Below, piece by piece: positions 34,684 to 47,600 of a DNA stretch of 64,000 nucleotides. The stretch's first letter is position 1, and the number at the start of each line of letters is the position of its first letter. The notes beneath the pieces were generated by a model, which was not told the DNA's origin, searched no databases, and saw nothing but the letters and a program-made list of their open reading frames with translations. The position numbers and the translations under genes are program-made. Source of the DNA: Gnetum montanum (lineage: Eukaryota; Streptophyta; Gnetopsida; Gnetales; Gnetaceae); contig MNCI01011448.1 in NCBI GenBank assembly GCA_015680685.1, positions 215,500-279,499 of the forward strand, written 5' to 3'.

Positions 34684-36687
34684 TAAAACACCACAAAATT
34701 TTGGGTCTCAACATCTCAATTGTAGATTTGGCTAAGCATTAAAATAGTGGCACTTTTTGCAAAGTTTTCTAAGTGTTGAGTGTAGTTAGCTCCAACTACC
34801 AATTTTGCAAATTTTTTTCTAACTGCTGAGTTATGTGTCCCATGCATAACATGGGGTGAGTGTAGCAAGCTATAGAATTTTTTCTAAGTGTTTTGCTACA
34901 CTCCCATTGCCCCTACTATGCCCTAAAGCATAGTTAGTAGAGCTAGCATGAACCACTAATTTTACAAAAAAATTTCTAACTGTTGAGTTACATGTCCCAT
35001 GCATAACATGGGGCAAGTGTAGCAAGCTACTACACTCTAAATCATAGTAAGTGTAGCCAACATACAAATGGCCAGTTTTGCAAAAAAATTTCTAAGTGTT
35101 GTGCTACATCCCCATTACCCTTACTATGCTTTAGAGTGTAGCTAGCATAGCCAGCATGAGATACCAGTTTTGCAAAAAAACTTCTAAGTTACATGTCCCA
35201 CACATAACATGGGGCAAATGTAGCAAGCTACAGAAATTTTTCTAAGTGTTATGCTATGCTTCTATTTCCCTTGCTACACTCTAGAGCATAACCAACACCT
35301 CAATGGCCAGTTTTGCCTAAGTGTCAAGCTAGAAGTTATTAAACTAGTTCAGCATGGAAGAGGCATTTGGTAGATTTTCTAACTCCTGAGGCTACGCCTC
35401 CTACTACACTCCAATGTGTAGCTAGTATAGCAAGAACAAGGACTAAAATTTTTACTAGATTCTTATAAGCATTCATGTTACATCCTCTTCCTATGGAGCA
35501 TCTCATCTTGTGCATAACATGGGGCGAGCGTAGCAATTAGAGTTAGAAAAATTTTTGAACTTTTCTGGTCACCTCTAGACATAGAAAATTTTCTGAATTT
35601 TTCTTGTAGTCCCACCTAGCACACTACCATGTGGCACCCAATCCACATTTTGGGCTAATCCTAGCCCTATAAACACCCCTATGCCCTAATGTTTTAGGGG
35701 TTGGACTTCCATTTTTAGGTTGTTGGTATTTGGCACTTTCATTTGGCATTTGGGCATTTTGATATCTTGGCATTTAGCTCTATGGGTGAACAAGACCCAG
35801 AGCACACCACACCGACAAAGAGGCATCCTTGCACCACATAGTATGTTGTAGTCCTATTGCAGCCTTGCACCACACAGTACACCATGGTCCTATTGTAGTC
35901 TTGCACCACACAGTACACCATGGTCCTATTGTAGCCTTGCACTGCATGGTACACCATAGCTCCATTGCAACCCTGTAGAGCACCGCATGGTACATCATAG
36001 CCCTGTTATAGCCCTGCACCGCATAGTACATTGTGGCCCCATTGTAACCTACATTGCATAGTATACCACATCCCCATTGCAACCTTGCAGAACACTACAT
36101 AGTAAACCACAGCGGCCAACCCAGTAGGCAACGTTCATCACAGTGAGTGCCAGACTTCACAACCCAACATCACTGAAACTATGACTATGCTCCCACTATG
36201 TCTATTGTACATTGTGTACCTTTTGAGACCCTTTTAGAGTTAACTGCACTTCCATTCAGGGTGGTGTTCCATTTCTCTCTTTTGTTTCTAACATTTTCTT
36301 GCATCTTTTTGCATTTTTTCACATGTCATCACACTATACTACACTTGGGCAATAGTCTCTGCTACTTGACATCCTCATTTTAGTTGAAACCCTTGTATAT
36401 TCTCATCCCCATTCTATGGCTACACTCTATAGATAGCACCATGAAACACTACTTTGACCCTTAGCACCATTTTCGTGTTGTTTACATATGCATTTCGACT
36501 AACCATGCCACCCTTCAATTGCACCCACCACCCTAGTTGCAACTGGCAAAGTTCCTATTTGATTGACAAGACCATCCAGGGTACTCCACCTTTGTTTCTG
36601 GCAAGGCCTTCGCATGGAGGTGGGGTTAAGGGTATGCATTCATTGATCCATTAGTGATTCTAGCCACTTATTTTTTTGATCATTACA
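34684..36687 (+). repeat. Element M 3' LTR
   Basis: 2004 bp, homologous throughout to 26543-28559, ending CATTACA. It has the same palindromes, a TATA-like CCTATAAACAC near 35664, and a tandem array at about 35825-36115. The bases after it (CTTGCAAAG) belong to N's 3' UTR. Confidence 0.9.
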
Positions 36688-36781
36688 CTTGCAAAGAATC
36701 CTTTGATTGAGTACCAACTAGTGATGTTGGTGTTGTGCTTGTTGTCATGTTTTGAATTCTTTGTCAACAAAGAGGGGCCAA
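36688..36781 (+). other. Element N 3' UTR, second part, and polypurine tract
   Basis: Short remnant resuming after M: it aligns with O and M just before their 3' LTRs (ACTAGTGATGTTGG...) and ends AACAAAGAGGGGCCAA, the PPT. The hairpin loop seen in O and M is deleted, leaving TTCTTTGTCAACAAAGAGG. Confidence 0.75.
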
Positions 36782-39700
36782 TGAAACACCACAAAATTGG
36801 GGCAACAGCACCTCAATAGCAAATTTGTCTAAGTATCAATACAAGGTAAATTTTTTCTAAGTGTTTGGCCCATGCTTTTGCTAGGACTACACTCCAAAGT
36901 ATAGTTAGTATAGCACATAACACAAAGCCAAATTTGCAAAATTTTCTAATTATCAATAGTAGTTGCAGATTTTTTTAAATATTGTGCCATGCTTCCATTC
37001 TACCTGCTACACTCTAGAGCATAGTCAGCATAGCATATACTTTAATAGCTAGTTTTCCTAGGTGTCAAGCCAGAAGCTATCAAGCTAGCTCAGTATGGAA
37101 AGAACATTTAGAAGATTTTTTAACTCTTGAAGCTATCCCTTCTACTATGCTCTAAAGCATAGCTAGTGTAGCCTGGATGAAGATTGCAAGTTTTGCCAAT
37201 TTTTTCTAAGTGTCAGTGCTATGCTCTCACTTTCCCCTACTATGCTTCAGATCATAGCTAGCACTGGACTTTAATTTTTGTAGAATTTGCCTGACTATTA
37301 GGCTACACTCTAGAGTGTAGCAAGCATAGAAATATAGGACAACCTCCAAAAGCTTCTAGAGCTTAGCACTGGCCTTCATCTTAGCTTCAACACCTCTTTG
37401 GCAAGTACGATTAGCAATTTGCATCTCTTTTTGCACCCCCTATGTCTCAAAATTGTACCTACACTTAATCCCACTCAAAAGAAGAGATAGCATAGACTCA
37501 AATCATAGCCTCTAAATTACACTATTCTGCACTATTTGGTATATTGTAGTCTTTTCAACTTTGGCACATGTAGCTTGGTAGCATAGTCATGGTCTAGCAA
37601 TCTCTTGGGGTCCATTAGAACACACTAGAGCTTAGCACTATTTTGCTTCAGTGGGAGCATAGTTGGGGTTAGCATAGCCTCACTTACCCCATTTTCCATT
37701 TGGCATCCAATCCATACTTCATGTCAACCCTAATCCTATAAATATCACTACATTTCACATTTTAGGGGTTGGCATTTTTGAGTTATTGGCATTTTGAAAT
37801 AGTTGGTGGGAAATTTCATTTTAGTGGTTGGCACTTTGTCACTAGCACCCTTGCATTTGGACATACTTAACACCTTGGCAAAACTTTGGGACATCACCTT
37901 TGCACAAAATAGCACACTGTAGCTCATAGGACATTGTGGTAGCCAACCCAATAAGCTTAGACTTTATGACAGACTTTACTTTCATATCCCAGATACCCTA
38001 GAGACTATGACTACACTACCTACTACAATCGTCTGTACACCACATATCTCCTCACTCTCTTTTGCAATTGCTATGCTCCCAAATTTGGGGTGGTTCCATT
38101 CTTCCTTTCTTAAACTCCTTTGCATTTTTCAAGCATTTTCATTGTCATTTAGCATCACACTTACATTTTTTACTATTAGGCATGCATTTGTGCATTTGCA
38201 TCATCATTTTCACATCAAAAAACCTTTTTACGCTCTAGCTTAGTCAAGCTTGGTACCACCAAAAACATCGTATGAACCCCTAGCACCCATTCATCAAAAC
38301 ACTCAATAAGTCCTAGTTCAATCAACAAGACCATCCCAAGTTCTTGTAATGATGGAAAAAATCAATCGCTGGAAATACCGAACGAAAGTCCGTGTACATA
38401 GTTTTAACCTTGGATCCGTGCGAGGACCATGCTAGAGAGAAAAATGAATCCGAGGTGTCCTGAACAGTCTTGTCGATCAGATAGGGACTTATTTAATTAG
38501 TAAAATTTTGGTAATAATTTGATGGAAAAATGAAGATTCTTTATAAGGCAATGCAATGTTGTTAGTCCCAAAATCAATTAAAGACAATGCAAACGATTTA
38601 GATGAGATCGCTAAATCCGTATAACTAGAATGCAAGGGATCAGGTTTTGTAGAGAATATGATCACAAGAGCTGGGATTTACTTTATGAAAAACAATATGT
38701 TTGATACAATGATTTCAGGAGAGCTTCGATTTGGATGAAGCACATGCCAGTAACAAGAAAGTTATCTAAAGATGAAACAAGCAAGGATCAATCTACCTTG
38801 ATCTAGCCAATCTAGGTGCAAGGAAGTCAGACCCTGGGGAGAATATCTGGTAGCTGATTGTTTCTGATCAATAATTCTTTCCAATCACCTCCGATGTCCT
38901 CACAATCGCTGATTCTCTTTGCTATTTTTCCAACCTTGAAAGAAAAATTTTTCCAACCCCTTTGATCATCGTCAACTGTAGCATTTATAAGGTTAGGGTC
39001 AGGAGAAAAATGCGGTTTAAGTGACGTGTGTCTTGAACTCACAAGATGCCGTTGACTCAATGTGTTGTCATTGAAGCTTGTGACGCTATGCTATGTAATG
39101 CGTCGTAAACTACCCTCATGTGGGCTTTGGCAACGGACTGTCCTTTAATTACACTATAATACACTAGAGAGCGTATCGTGGCGTATGAACTACTAATGCA
39201 TGAATTGTGCTTGTCGTTATTTTCTTTACGCTGCATTACACTAAATTACGCACCATAGTGTAATTTAGCATAAAATAACAAAATCACAAAAGTTGAAGTA
39301 CTGTTGCCACACTTCCTTTGTTTCAATCTCTTTTAGGGCTTTACTACGCTGCACGTTGTAAAGTAGCATAATGGGCCCCTTAACCAGGAAAGAAAACCTG
39401 CTAAAACTCATGTCATGCTGTAGATCGTTGCTTAGGCCTTGAGATTTTTACTGGGCTGTCGAAGTCTTGTATGTTTGCCATCCTTGATGCTGCGGTGGAC
39501 TGTCTTTGATATTATGCTACACAATGCGGCATTACGCTATGTTGCGTAATGCAGTGTAATATGTTAAATGTTGAGATTTTGAAAGATAGAAAACTCACAA
39601 AGTGAAATTCTTGCCGTTGTGCACCTATTGTTTCATTTTGTCTCTTAAAGTTCATCTGCACTGGGTTGTGCCTTATTGTGACTCCTCGCCTGAGTTGCTG

Positions 39701-39869
39701 GATTTTGCCAAATCGTTGAGGCCTTGAAGTTTTTATGGTATTTCAGTGCTTCACCTCTATTTTTCTCCTCCAACAACAGCCCTTCAGATGGGGGTGGGGT
39801 TAGGGTTGTACCATAGTCATGGACCCCTCAACATAATTGTTCTAACCATTGATGTTTTTGGTTGCTACA
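36782..39869 (+). repeat. Element N 3' LTR, interrupted by solo LTR
   Basis: 36782-38344 and 39751-39869 together give 1682 bp, homologous to 8634-10325. It starts TGAAACACCAC and ends GCTACA. Palindromes and a TATA box (CCTATAAATATC, near 37736) are present. The last 119 bp match only the final part of the LTR family, which shows that one LTR was split. Confidence 0.88.
38345..39745 (-). mobile_element. Solo LTR (family S), copy 2
   Basis: 1401 bp beginning TGTAATG and ending ATTTCA, homologous to 163-1694. Flanks GTTCT (38340-38344) and GTGCT (39746-39750) are a 5-bp TSD with one mismatch. A TATA-like TTATAAATG lies on the minus strand near 38983-38991. A minus-strand ORF at 38827-39060 corresponds to the one in copy 1 but is shorter. 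Confidence 0.88.
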
Positions 39870-40440
39870 ACTGTGATGTCAACTTCCTAAGGGGAATAGC
39901 CTCAACCCACTTCATAAAATACTCAATTGTAGTTATAAGGAAGCTATGCCCTATAGAGGATGTAGGCATTATAGGCCCTATGATGTCCAACCCCCAACTA
40001 CATTGTATGCAATTTAGTTGGTGGCACATGCATTAAGTTGTCATGTCATTGACACATGTCACATGTCTTGGCCTTAGAGATATAATTACACTCAATGTAA
40101 GGCCAATGGTAGCCTAAGTATCTAATCTTTTCTACCCTTGCCTTTGGTACTATGTGACCTCTACAGAGTCCCTTGTGGACTTGTTCAACAATCGTATGCA
40201 CTTCTTTGTTGCTAACGTGGGTCAATAGCATGCCATTGTAGGATTTACGATAGTGTGCTATCACCCATGATGCTGTACTACTACGATCATTTCTACACTG
40301 CATTCTTTTGAGCATTGGTTAGATGTTGTGGAGGTTCACCCTATAGAAGGTATGCCTTAATGTCATCGTACCACTCTATTGCGTGGGTCATGCTTACTGT
40401 GGCTATAAATGTAATGTTAGTTATTTGTGTGATAGGAATA
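39870..40440 (-). pseudogene. Element O integrase, N-terminal portion
   Basis: Minus-strand frames 40315-40046 and beyond give the HHCC domain (VHKGLCRGH; C-D-M-C) and the start of the core (FLITTIEYFMKWVEAIPLRK). The sequence stops at KLTSQ at 39870, where element N begins; the other part of the gene is at 8633-7906. The first catalytic aspartate region is readable, while the second and third residues fall in the other part. A TGA follows the CDMCQ motif. Confidence 0.82.
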
Positions 40441-41200
40441 ATGCAATCCACCACCGAGGTGGACAAGGCATAAAACATTTCAGTTGCACTGCTTAAGGCT
40501 AATGTAGCTAATGCATCAGCAATGGTATTTTCATTGTGAGGGACATACTAAATATCACTAGTTGCATATTGCTTGAGCAAGTGCTTCGTTAGGTCACAAT
40601 GAGGCTACAAGTTTTGAGCTTTAAAAACATAGACCTCTATGACTTGGTTAACAACCAATTGTGAGTCACCTCAGATCTCTAGGTTCTATATTCCTAGGTC
40701 AAGGCTACTAAGATACCTTGGAGGAGACCCTCATACTTGGCGACATTGTTAGTGCATGGAAATGCAAAGTGATATGCAAAGGGTGAAACCTCCTTAGAGG
40801 GGAACATGATTATAGTAGTGGCACTAACCCCCTTAAGAGGCTGAAGCACCATTCAAGTGTAAGAGTACCCTGAAGTTGTCAAGAACTTGGGTTACACTAA
40901 TGACATGCTCATCTAGGAATTTTGGATCTATCATTGCTTGATCATCGATTGGGGAAGTCATAAGTTATGTGGCTATTGCTTGACCATTTGTTGATGCTTG
41001 TGCAATATGATGCAAGTCAAACTTTGTAGTTATTGCTTTCCAATGTGTAATGCAACTACTCTCATAGATATTCATTGTAATGGCTCGGAATACATTACTC
41101 TTGTAGATGATGTTGACTTGGCTGCAGAAAAGATAATGCCTCCACTTCTTAAGTGCAAAGACTAAGGTAAAGTAATTATTTTCCATATTATTATGCTTTA
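40441..41200 (-). pseudogene. Element O RNase H domains, decayed
   Basis: The first RNase H part is in 41186-40965 (NNYFTLVFALKKWRHYLFCS ...), with the tryptophan that is a stop in N. The second, archaeal-type domain is at about 40830-40480: CTNNVAKYEGLLQGILVA corresponds to the T-N-N-x-x-E-Y-E motif with its glutamate changed to lysine. It shares the dual RNase H arrangement of Tat elements. Confidence 0.75.
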
Positions 41201-41499
41201 CTTCATAGGCAACTAATGCATGTCTTAGGTAGCATACCAGGACCTTAGTGCCATCATCTCACTTTTGGCAAAGCAAAGAAGTGATGGTCATGTTAGAGGT
41301 AGCAAGGTAGATGTAGAAAGGTTTATCTTGGTAGACCATTGGAAGTTGAGCCAAATCCTATTTAAGGTTGTCAAATGGCTCTTAACATTGAGCTATCCAC
41401 TCAAAATGAACTTCCTTTTTGAGCAAGTGTTGCATTGGTTGCAACTTGTTGGTCAACTGTGTGATAAACCAACATACGAATTACAATCTACCTTGTAAC

Positions 41500-42600
41500 C
41501 CTCATAGCTCCTTAAGGTTAGCTAGTGGTGCTAAGTTGATAATGGCATTAACCTTGTTGGGATCTATGCATGCCTAATTCAAATACTACAAAACCTAGCA
41601 TGCAGCCCATCTTGACACTAAAGGCACACTTCTTCATATTTAACCTAAGTTCATGCTTTAGGCAACATTTGAGCACAAGGTCTAAGTCATCTACATGGTT
41701 TTGTGATGCCTTGAACTTAACTACTATATCATCAATGTAATCATTGAGTAGGCCTAACAAGTAATCCCTAAAGATGTATGTCATGACTTGTTGATAAGTC
41801 GCTCCTACATTCTTGAGCCCAAAGGGCATCATTGTGTAGCAAAATGTACCTCAAGGAATCATACAGGTAGTACTGAGCTAGTGCTCTAGGTTGATCTGAA
41901 TCTAGTTGTAACCTAAGAACCCATCCATGAAGGATAATAAGGCATGACCAACCGTAGTATCGACCAATTGGTCAATGCTAGGCAATGGAAAATCATCTTT
42001 AATGGTGACCTTATTCAGGTCCCAAAAGTCTATGCAAATGTGTATGCTTCTATATTTCTTGGGTACAACCACAATGTTGGAGATCCAATTTGCATAGTCA
42101 AGGGCATGGATGAAACTAGCCTTGTAGAGCTTGGTGATTTCATCATGGACTGCCAACACCACCTCAGGCCTAACCTTGCAAGCTTTTTGCTTAATTGGTT
42201 TTATGTCAGGATCAAGGATTATGTTGTGTTACACTACACATGGATCCAGGCTTGGCATGTCTTCACAAGATCATGTGAATGTCTTGATGTTATCATTGAT
42301 TACTTTTACAATGTTTTGGGCATGTTAAGACTCTAACAAAGAACTAGGTTTCAACATCTTTGCCTTACCACTAGGTGTTGCTAAAGGAACTTCAACAAGG
42401 GAATCCTTGGTGATATCACTCACCTCTAGATCTAGAGCCCTAACTAGATGGTCTAGCCAATCTAGTAGCACCTCTACATTTTTTATGTATTCATCGTAGA
42501 CTATGGGCTCAAGGTTTAGGCATTAAGGGTCAATGCATTACATGAGATCATCATGAGGTTCGATGAGGACTAGAGGTAAGTGAAGATTCTTGTATGTAAT
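41500..42600 (-). pseudogene. Element O reverse transcriptase, decayed
   Basis: Frame 42162-41902: ITKLYKASFIHALDYANWIS, VVVPKKYRSIHICIDFWDLN, DDFPLPSIDQLVDTTVGHAL, FMDGFLGYN, then TAG for glutamine. Frame 41832-41548: MMPFGLKNVGATYQQVMTYI and the catalytic YIDDIVVK (YIDD at 41739-41728, both aspartates kept). This copy is better preserved than N's. It continues into the thumb and connection (ELGMHRSQQG). Confidence 0.87.
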
Positions 42601-42614
42601 TATGTTGAAAGATC

Positions 42615-42645
42615 CTACAATAATCCTACAAAAATAACTAGAAAA
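42615..42645 (-). promoter_or_regulatory. Acceptor-like site upstream of element O RT
   Basis: On the minus strand TCTAGTTATTTTTGTAGGAT, with AG at 42627-42626. Same position and sequence type as in N and M. Confidence 0.5.
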
Positions 42646-42724
42646 AATGTCAAGCTATGCCTATCTTAGTGAGAGAAATATGCATAGTTAAAGAAAACAA
42701 TGCAATAAAAATTTCACCTAAGTG

Positions 42725-42920
42725 CATAAATGTGCTTTTAAAGGCAAGGGATGTGTGAGCTAGTTTTAAGCCTCAATAGGCCATGGGATTACTAGTTTAA
42801 GGTCTTAGTGGACTATGGAGTGTTAGTTTAAGGTCTTAGTAGACTGTGGAGTGTCAATTTAAAGTCTTAGCAAATCGTGGAGTGCTAGTTTAAGGTCTTA
42901 GTGGACTATGATGTGCACTA
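42725..42920. repeat. Minisatellite block between O's RT and antisense gene
   Basis: Four to five units of about 40 bp, GTTTAAGGTCTTAGTGGACT with variation. It borders the 5' side of the antisense block in O; the block at 48425-48605 borders the other side. Confidence 0.8.
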
Positions 42921-42949
42921 GATGTGTCATTTTAGTAAGCCTCAATGCA

Positions 42950-44645
42950 CTAGAGAAGAAAAATTGGCCTAGGTGCCCACTAGGTAGCAAGAAAAATTTA
43001 AAATTTTTCTAAGTCTAGGATGACCTAAAAACTCAAAAAATTTTCTAACTCTAGTAACTACACTTCCATCCAACTACATTTTTCACTATTGAGCATAGTT
43101 TCGAGGTAGGTGAAAAAATTAAGTGATCTTGGAGGTATAAAAGCATGTTTCACACATGGTAAATTTGTCATTGTAAAAGTTAAAAATGCAAAATTTTGAA
43201 AGCATAACACAATTTGAAGAGCATAGTCACCAGAATGTTGTTTCAAAGTGGATGCTAGCACCCTAGACTGATCAATGTGGATGAGGAAGAGCAAGCATTA
43301 GCATGCCTACTGCAGGCATGCATGGAGGAATGAAGGCCAACACCATCCATCAAGTACCCCAAGTATGTTTTTCCTTTTTTTCATTTTTTGCACTTTCCTT
43401 TGTTTTCTAGTACTAGGATTTGGGACTTGTGTTGGTGACACCCTACCATGGAAAGGGCCACCATCATCATGGTCGTTTAGGCCATCATGGCTATTAGGGC
43501 ATGTGCGTTGGATAGGGAAGGTTTTGGTTTGTAGAGGGAGGGTTTTTTTTTTTTTTGTCATTTGCATGGGGTTTTGAAAGTGATGGTGGTAGGGTTTGCT
43601 AGTTTTCACAGTGGCCATGGCTACCATGATGGTTGTTATGGTCGTAGGGGGGAAAAGGCTATAGGTGTATGGAAGGCTATGAAAAAATAAATTTTTGGTT
43701 ATGTGGTAGTGCGTGATGGGTAAGGGCGAGGTAGGGATTGAGGCTTTATGGTGGCCTTAGGGCTACCACTTGTGGAACAGGGGTAGGACAAATCTTTGCC
43801 ATTTTTTTTATTGCTATGGCATAGGGTAGGGATGGTGGCACTAGCAGTGGCTATGGATGATCGCCTAAGGATAGAGGCACAACAGGGGACTATCCCTTTT
43901 TTCTTTTATTATTTATTTTTTAAAAAAGATATTTTTCCTTTTTTGGCATCCATCGTGGGGCTAAGGGGAAGCACATTTCCCTACGATGAGGGTGCATAGC
44001 TATGGGGGCTGTGGGAGAGGTGGTGCCGAGGGCACATGTTCTACATAGTTGTCTTTTGAAAATTTTTTGAAATTTTTGGGGATATACTCCCTATAGCCAA
44101 TTGTTAGAATATTTTTTTTCACAATTTGGAACTACACTCTATAATCCCCAAAGCATAGTCGATGTTAGCTAGAGTTAAAACATTTTTCATGTTCTCTAGA
44201 CTATGCTTCCAAAGCCAGCCTAGAGTTAGAATTTTTTTTGCAATTTTCCAACCTACACTACTCAAGAATTTTTTTCTACAACTTTTTTGAACAACACTAC
44301 TTAGAGTTTAAAAAATAATTGAAATTTTTTAAAAAAAATGCTAAACCTGTGAGATGCAACATGCCAATGTTAAACTACCAAAATACATGAATTGTAATGC
44401 TAAATATGAAAACATGCAAAATGAAATGTTAATGCTATGTGAAACATGTTGTACCCTAGTGAGAACCAGGTGCATCAAATGTGTATGTTGATGTCCTATA
44501 CCCACAGGGCCCTAGCAAACCCTAGCATAGTTTTGCTAACTTATGCTATATCATATTAAGTTTTGCTAAGTTACTTTAATGTATCTTTGTCAAAATCTAC
44601 ATCTAGTATATACTAACATCATGTTGATTTCCTTTGTAGTTGTAG
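42950..44645 (+). other. Upstream region of antisense gene copy 2
   Basis: Homologous to 18.8-20.9 kb of N. It contains the ORF 43365-43577 (GFGTCVGDTLPWKGPPSSW) matching the N ORF at 20556-20083, and a possible first exon starting ATG at 43318 with MHGGM and ending near CATCAA|GTACCC. T-rich and G-rich runs are common (43550-44000). The acceptor TTTGTAGTTGTAG ends at 44645. Confidence 0.5.
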
Positions 44646-47600
44646 GGTGTTGTTCTAACCCATCCTAGTCATTGTGGAGCTCGATGACATTCTTTGTTGC
44701 ATGAGTGAGATAGTGCCCAACATGCTTACACTTGATATGTGAGTGGGTTATTAGGTAGTGTGGTTTTGGCCAAGGGCATCCAAGTTCCTAGCATTTCTAC
44801 TATAGCACTTCAATGTGATGATGTGGTCACACTTAGCAACAAAGGTTACAAGTGTCATCACTGAGATGTTACTACCCCAAGCCAATTGAGACATACTAAG
44901 AGTTATGTCTAATGAGCCCACTACTAGTGATGATAGAGCAAGTGGTTCAGGCCACAACCCTAGGGGCACACATCCCTTATCTAGGATTTGGTGGATGCTA
45001 GAGTTTGCTTACTACAACAAGAGCAACACCCTCTTTGTTGCTCTACGCATGCATACAATGTTCCAGAATCCACATGGAACTCTATACTATGTGGGAGGGT
45101 AAGTGGTCTTATAATTTTGCATTGTGTCCTTTGCTATTGGCTCATGTTAAGTTTTCTAACTACTAATTTCCTATGCCTAATTCCAAATTTGAAGTTTATA
45201 ATGAGGGTCTCGACAACAAGGAAGAGGCTCTTTCCTTGAATCACACTGCCCTAGAGGTGTTCACCTCTAGTCCTAATGTTTAGGAGGCTATCCTTGAATA
45301 TCTAGGATGTGATCTAAAGGATTATCCTAAGTAGTACTCAAAGGCATTCAAGTAATGTAAGACCTATGATTGGCTTGATGATGGGTGGACTAGTGGTGAG
45401 CTCAACCTCGAGGAGATTCTTGCATTACCATCACCTCCATCTTGCACATCATTTGTTCCATGTAAGCATCTATTATTTTTTTCTTGTGCTTGCACACATG
45501 CACTTGTTGATTTGCCCTTACGTAATTCTAATGTTATTTTTTCCTATGTTGTAGCTTTAATTGCTTCAAAAGAGGTGACAATTGTTGCCACATGCCACAT
45601 TGAGACCACCCTCATCATGAAGTATGGTTATGTGGAGGGGGCATTGGTTGTGTCATCAAGCCTCAAAGGTGATGACTAGTTAGCACATGCATGCTGGGTT
45701 GATGAACCTTTTTTTTCCTTTAGCCCAAGCATTTTGATGGCCAAAATGATCATCATCATTGAGTCCTTTCGCAACAACATCCACCACTTCATCACCCACA
45801 TGCGTGGAGTGAGGGTAGTCTTGGACCTCAATGAGGCCTTCTTTGCTAACCTCTTTAGCCTTCCCTTTGATGGCTATTAGTTGTTGAAAAGGCCAATAGA
45901 GAGGTGGACCATAAAGGAGAGATTAAGAAGTGGCTAGAAGCCACCTGGTCTCACAAAGACATCCCAATTAAAGAGGTGCACATGCGTGAGGTTCGAGAGC
46001 TCTACCCTCTCTTTTGTGCTTATTCATTTCCAAAGTTTCTCTTCCAAGGGAAAATCCTTGGGATGGAGTAGGTGTGAGTGATGAAGGAGGTGCTACAGGA
46101 GGGCACAAGGTTCAACTAGGCCTCCTACATCACCACCAGACTACATGCAGAGATCACCAGACTTCACTACAACCTCCAGGCAAGGTCTCATGTATACTTT
46201 GCATTCTTCACAGAGTATCTGCAAAGATTCATAGAGCTTTTAGTGGTTTGAGATAGTCAGCATTGGGTAGTACAAGACTACAAGTAGCTATCTAAGCCTT
46301 GAGTGAAACACATGTTCACAACCACTCACTTGCAGGACCCCCTAGAAGGGATCAATGAGTCATATTTAGTGATGACCAAAGGCCATTTGGAGTAGTCACA
46401 TTATTCTTGTGATAGCATGGGCAAGTGTCACCCAATTTTTATTAGGGATTTAAATAAGATCAACCACTATATTATGTAAATAGTGGGGACCTCCAAGGCA
46501 AAAATGCAGAAACCACGTCTAGTAGAGGAGGTTGCTCTTGTAGTTGGATAGGCAAGCATCAAGAAGATCTACCTCAAGATTGCAATTTTGTGCACTGATG
46601 TTTTAGATTAGTATGTGTACAAATGCATTCATTATATATTTTTTATGCTTACATTTTTTGTGTTTTTGTTATGCTATGCTAATTCTAAAATGTTATGTTT
46701 GTAAATTAGGCAAGAGGGTTGCCAAAGTAGCAATAGAAATGGTGGCAGAGATGGCCTCTCATCAATGTGAGAAGGAGGCACATAGGAAGGAGCTACATAA
46801 GGCCACAAAGGCCTTCAAATGTTTTGATGTGAAGGGGCTATTCCACTCAAATGAAGGTGATTTTGTGAGCCTCTTTGATAGTTTGTAGTTGAGAGATCCC
46901 CCTCCTCTCACACCTAAGGGCTTGCTAGGTAATTACTATTAAGTTACCATTTTTTGTTACTCTTTTACTCTTGCATCTTTGGCTATTTAGTTTATTTCTT
47001 AGTGTAATGTTGGGTTGCAGCCTTAGATTTACCTACTAGTGGTCCACTGCCTGCATCTACCTATTGCATGAAGTTGTGGGTAGAAATGCTATACAAGTTT
47101 GCCTTCATGGAAGACACTATGGAGGACATGGTTGACTACCTATAGTAGGTAGATCCTAAGATTGGTATGCATTTTTTTGTTTCAATTTTATTGCTTTATC
47201 AATTTTATGCTTAGTTTGTGGCTAATATTGATTTTCTTGTTGCATGCCAACAAGTTCTAAGCTCCAGTAGGATCTGAACCAGGTAGCTAGAGTAGATGTT
47301 ATCCCCAAGTACCCTCCTAAAGTGGAGCAGGTGCCTTACCATGTGTATGAGGCAACTAGCAAGTGCATGCTTTCCTACACGAAAGTGTTATGGGTCTATA
47401 AGCACTTAAACGAGCACCTATGGAAATGCGTGCATAAACTTTAGGAAAGAGTGGTGAGCCAAGATATGAAAATCATGGACCTCTAGTCCCGATATGACTT
47501 CTTGGTGGCTTGGTCATGGGAAGATAGTACCTGGCAAACCATAGAGACTAACTATGCCAGGTACTAGTTGGCCATTTGGGGCAAGAACAAGGCCACCCAC

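Larger units (their letters stand above)
26543..36687 (+). mobile_element. Element M: ~10.1-kb gag-protease-only derivative
   Basis: Innermost element, with LTRs 26543-28559 and 34684-36687 (2017 and 2004 bp), PBS 28565-28580, leader, gag, protease, minisatellite, acceptor-like site, a second minisatellite, 3' UTR and PPT. It lacks the antisense gene and all of RT, RNase H and integrase. Flanks CTTGG (26537-26541) and CTTGC (36688-36692) look like a TSD within one base of the predicted borders. It would have needed pol from relatives such as N or O. Confidence 0.85.
8634..39869 (+). mobile_element. Element N: ~19.7-kb Ogre/Tat-like LTR retrotransposon, interrupted by M and a solo LTR
   Basis: Plus-strand element with 5' LTR 8634-10325 and 3' LTR 36782-39869 (1682 bp without the solo LTR). 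Order: LTR, PBS, leader, gag, protease, minisatellite, antisense gene, acceptor-like site, RT and RNase H, integrase, minisatellite, 3' UTR (interrupted by M at 26543-36687), PPT, LTR. It lies in O's integrase. The flanks GCTAT (8629-8633) and ACTGT (39870-39874) fall on the same five positions of the integrase alignment, so they are a TSD differing by two purine transitions. O and N are diverged members of one family. Confidence 0.88.

Noticed and set aside
41944-42336. Plus-strand ORF of 130 codons in the RT region of element O
   Set aside because: It is the antisense shadow of the RT gene on the minus strand (motifs IDFWDLN and FMDGF are there); no independent support.
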